The notes beneath the pieces are model-generated. The model made no database searches. It was given only the letters and a program-made list of their open reading frames with translations, and was not told where the DNA came from. Shown one piece after another: positions 61,594-64,000 of a stretch of DNA of 64,000 bases. A program made the translations under genes and the position numbers. Source of the DNA: Verrucomicrobiota bacterium (GTDB lineage Bacteria > Verrucomicrobiota > Verrucomicrobiia > Limisphaerales > J093); the NCBI GenBank assembly GCA_016716505.1, contig JADJWF010000001.1:496001-560000 (forward strand). The letters run 5' to 3'. Position 1 is the first letter of the stretch, and the number at the start of each line of letters is the position of its first letter.

Positions 61594-62910
61594 ATGAAAG
61601 ACATCTCTCGTCGCCGGTTCCTCGGCACTTCAGGCATCGTGGCGACGGCTCCTCTGTGGGGCCGGCTGGTCATCCCATCCACGGCGCGGGCTGCGGCCCC
61701 GGCCGACAAGATCCGTGTCGGTCTGATTGGCTGCGGGGGCATGGGCAAGGGGGACCTTTCGACGTTTTTCCTGAATCCGGAAGTGGAGTGCCCCATCGTG
61801 TGTGATCCGGATGACCAGCAATCGGCCGGTGCGGTCACGCTGGTCGAAGAGAAACGCGGGTACCGGCCCGACGCCGTCCGCGATTTTCGCCGGGTGCTCG
61901 AGCGGCGGGATGTGGATGCGGTAATTGTGGCGACGCCCGATCACTGGCATGCCCTCCCCACGGTACTGGCCTGCCAGGCAGGAAAGGACGTGTACGTCGA
62001 AAAGCCGCTCGCGCTGACCATCGCCGAGGGGCGGGCGATGATTGAGGCGGCGAAGCGCCACGGGCGGGTCTGCCAGATGGGCGCCCAACGCCTGAGCAGT
62101 CCGACCTACCGGGAGGCCACGGACTTTGTGCGCAGCGGCCAGCTCGGCAAGGTGGGTCTGACCCGCGCGTGGGCTTATCTGGACTGGATCAAGCCCATCG
62201 GCAATCCGCCGGACGGCCTGCCGCCGGCGCAGCTTGACTACGATCTCTGGCTGGGGCCGGCGCCCAAGCGTCCCTACAACCCGAATCGCTGCCACTTCAA
62301 TTTCCGCTGGTTCTGGGATTACGCCGGCGGGTTGATGACCGACTGGGGCGTGCATCTGATCCAGGTGCTGCTTTGGGGGATGGGCGACGCGCCGCCCAAA
62401 GCGGTCATGTCCAGCGGCGGCAAGTACGTGCTCGATGACAACTCCGAGACGCCCGACACGCAGATGACCGTGTATGAATTCCCCACCTACACGCTGGTGT
62501 GGGAACACAAGGTGGGCATCGGCTTGGGCCTCTACAACCGGCCGTGGGGCATGGCGTTTGTGGGTACCGAAGGCACGCTGGTGATCAACGACAGCGGCTG
62601 GGAAATCCTGCGCGAGCCAAGCAAAGACGCACTCGAAGCCAGGAAGTACCCCGGCGGCCGCGATCCGCGTCCGGCGCACGTCCGCAATTTCCTCGACTGC
62701 ATGAAGTCGCGCCAGCAGCCGATCGAGAATCTCGAAGTCGGCCATCACGTTTCAACGGTGGCCCACCTCGGCAACATCGCCCTGCGCACCGGTCGGCGGA
62801 TCCTTTGGGATCCCGTCCGGGAGGCGGTGGTGGGCGATCCCGCAGCCAATCGCCTGGTCACGGCCAAGTACCGTCGGCCTTGGAAGCTGCCGTATCTGAA
62901 GCGGGCTTGA
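61594..62910 (+). CDS. Tat-exported Gfo/Idh/MocA-family oxidoreductase
   Basis: A 438-residue NAD(P)-dependent sugar oxidoreductase with a twin-arginine leader (DISRRRFLGTSGIVATAPLW). The Rossmann motif VGLIGCGGMGKG is at about 42-53, VIVATPDHWHALPTVLACQAGK follows, and the signature EKPLAL is at 136-141. The C-terminal domain carries FRWFWDYAGGLMTDWGVHLI with the conserved Asp and His. Exported members of this family are abundant in Planctomycetes and Verrucomicrobia and act on sugars or sugar acids, probably with tightly bound cofactor. An upstream in-frame start at 61555 would displace the Tat motif and is not preferred. Confidence 0.92.
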   Translation: MKDISRRRFLGTSGIVATAPLWGRLVIPSTARAAAPADKIRVGLIGCGGMGKGDLSTFFLNPEVECPIVCDPDDQQSAGAVTLVEEKRGYRPDAVRDFRRVLERRDVDAVIVATPDHWHALPTVLACQAGKDVYVEKPLALTIAEGRAMIEAAKRHGRVCQMGAQRLSSPTYREATDFVRSGQLGKVGLTRAWAYLDWIKPIGNPPDGLPPAQLDYDLWLGPAPKRPYNPNRCHFNFRWFWDYAGGLMTDWGVHLIQVLLWGMGDAPPKAVMSSGGKYVLDDNSETPDTQMTVYEFPTYTLVWEHKVGIGLGLYNRPWGMAFVGTEGTLVINDSGWEILREPSKDALEARKYPGGRDPRPAHVRNFLDCMKSRQQPIENLEVGHHVSTVAHLGNIALRTGRRILWDPVREAVVGDPAANRLVTAKYRRPWKLPYLKRA

Positions 62911-63130
62911 GCGCCGTCGGATAATGGGCCTCGCGCCCGGATCAGAACCGGCGGGAGCGTCGCGAGGCGGGCGGGCTTCGCCGGGTTCGCCGCGCAACGA
63001 CGCCAGCAGGCCCGAAGTCGAGCGGTCATCCCGGTTTCGCTGCGCTTCGGCGCCGCCGGCCGTAACCTTTACGCAGGTTCCGGCTCCAGTGCGGTGTGCC
63101 GGTGCACAGGAAGGCCGGCGAGCCAAACGC

Positions 63131-63298
63131 ATGATGCTACGATTCTTCATCGGTGCCCTGGTGGGCGGAGTATTGGGGTACGGCATGTACCGCTTCGTGG
63201 GTTGTTCGACCGGGGCGTGTCCGCTGACGGCGAATCCGTGGATCAGCACCGGCTACGGGGTGGTGATGGGCATCCTGTTGGCGGGTGCCGGTCGGTAG
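63131..63298 (+). CDS. DUF6132-like small membrane protein
   Basis: A 55-residue protein with two membrane segments: FFIGALVGGVLGYGMYRFVG and a second near the end (GYGVVMGILLAGAG). Between them lies the motif CSTGACPLTANPWIS, with two Cys in a C-x4-C arrangement, characteristic of DUF6132. Relatives occur near rhodanese, thioredoxin or efflux genes; a redox or sulfur role has been guessed from the Cys pair. It is followed after 106 bases by a TolC-type gene. Confidence 0.75.
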   Translation: MMLRFFIGALVGGVLGYGMYRFVGCSTGACPLTANPWISTGYGVVMGILLAGAGR

Positions 63299-63404
63299 GC
63301 GCTGCATCGCTTTTGTTCCTCCGAGGCCAAAACGTGTGGATTGACGCTTGGCCGAGCCAACCGGACCTTTTCCACACCGCAAACTCGGAAGCTGTCGCTG
63401 AACC

Positions 63405-64000
63405 ATGAAATACCGTTTTGCCCTGCTGACTTTCCTGCTGATCGCCGCGCCACGAGCGGTCTGGGCGGAGGCGTGGACTTTCGAACGCGCGGTGAACCAC
63501 GCCCTGACCAACAGCCCCGATGCCCGCATCGCCGAGCAGCGGATCCGCGTGGCCCGGGCCGGGGTGGACCAGGCCAACGCGGCTCTCTGGCCGACGTTGC
63601 AACTGCAGTCCAGCTACACCCGCACGGACAATCCGATGATGGTGTTCGGCTCGATCCTGAATCAGCGTGCGTTCGGCCAACCGCCCCTGGGGCCGATTGA
63701 CTTCAACGATGTGCCCGACATGGACAACCTGAACGTCCGCGGCACCGCCAGCGTTCCGCTCTACGCGGGCGGCCGGATCAAGACCGGCCGCGCGGGCGCG
63801 CGCGCCAACGCCGAAGCGGCAAGGGCGGAAGCCGAGGCCGTTCGCCAGACGCTTGCCTTTGAGGTGGCGCGGACGTTTCTGGGCGTACTCAAGACCCGGG
63901 AGTTTATTCGCGCCACCGAGGCGGCCGTGGAAGGTTTCGAGAGCAGCCTGGCCATCGCCCGGAAACGCCACCAGGCGGGCACGCTGCTGAAGACCGATCT
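63405..64000 (+). CDS. TolC-family outer-membrane efflux protein (C-terminus cut by window end)
   Basis: The visible 198 residues start with a signal peptide (KYRFALLTFLLIAAPRAVWA), followed by the typical first helix and repeat of outer-membrane efflux channels: TFERAVNHALTNSPDARIAE, LWPTLQLQSSYTRTD, and LNVRGTASVPLYAGGRIKTG leading into a long coiled-coil helix. TolC-type trimers span the outer membrane and periplasm and export small molecules or proteins with an inner-membrane pump. The pump genes would be expected just beyond the window. Confidence 0.88.
   Translation, partial: MKYRFALLTFLLIAAPRAVWAEAWTFERAVNHALTNSPDARIAEQRIRVARAGVDQANAALWPTLQLQSSYTRTDNPMMVFGSILNQRAFGQPPLGPIDFNDVPDMDNLNVRGTASVPLYAGGRIKTGRAGARANAEAARAEAEAVRQTLAFEVARTFLGVLKTREFIRATEAAVEGFESSLAIARKRHQAGTLLKTD

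Overview
The window is GC-rich bacterial DNA, most likely from a verrucomicrobium of the Limisphaera/Pedosphaera type. This is inferred from gene content, since no rRNA is present. The clues are a prepilin-type protein with an H-X9-DG-like tail, a large CRTAC1/FG-GAP/ASPIC-UnbV protein, several Tat-exported sugar-chemistry proteins, giant secreted Calx-beta/fibronectin-type proteins, and many small secreted proteins ending in an 'FYR' module.

Layout. 1-10.8 kb (minus strand): an esterase cut by the window edge, an exosortase-type CAAX protease, a frameshifted glycoside-hydrolase-like protein, a prepilin-like protein, a nitronate monooxygenase and a CRTAC1 protein. 10.9-13.3 kb: an ECF sigma locus (Arg-rich secreted protein, sigma factor, single-TM putative anti-sigma, Spy/CpxP-like sensor) with two matching putative ECF promoters. 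13.4-16.6 kb: an SMP-30 lactonase, a 54-aa gene with its own terminator, a decayed gene fragment and a dead IS630 element. 16.6-20.3 kb: a lipid/cell-surface sugar cluster (GT2, methyltransferase, GT39-like). 20.7-25.8 kb: a deacetylase-like Tat protein, a LOG-family protein, an M16 peptidase and an SDR protein. 25.8-31.3 kb (minus): der, purK-purE, then carbonic anhydrase-sbtA-sbtB. 31.5-38.2 kb: secreted proteins, hisG, a 33-aa COX24/mS38-like gene, a TPR lipoprotein and a DUF2203 gene. 38.4-45.7 kb: REP-like palindromes, a DDE transposase and a giant LVIVD-propeller gene with nine near-identical 126-bp repeats, broken by two homopolymer frameshifts. 46.5-50.7 kb: recG carrying a roughly 690-residue insertion. 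50.8-54.4 kb: an M20 peptidase, GT4 and flippase. 54.6-64 kb: a Calx-beta giant, a metallophosphoesterase, a Gfo/Idh/MocA protein, a DUF6132 protein and a TolC-type protein cut by the window end.

The strongest unusual signal is recG. Between its wedge domain and its helicase core lies an array of two alternating palindromes (14 copies of one, about 11 of the other). Every measured spacing between successive copies of the first palindrome is a multiple of three (mostly 168 bp, also 165, 156 and 51), so the reading frame survives. The hairpins share a 4-nt GGGA/TCCC loop with REP-like palindromes at 38.4 kb, which suggests that an extragenic repeat family expanded inside a core repair gene and is translated.

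Other notable systems are the bicarbonate module (lipoprotein beta-carbonic anhydrase, SbtA, PII-like SbtB) placed just downstream of bicarbonate-consuming PurK, and the CnrYXH-like ECF locus. Several genes carry single-base homopolymer indels, so some 'broken' genes may reflect sequencing or assembly error. All calls come from reading the sequence; no database search was run.
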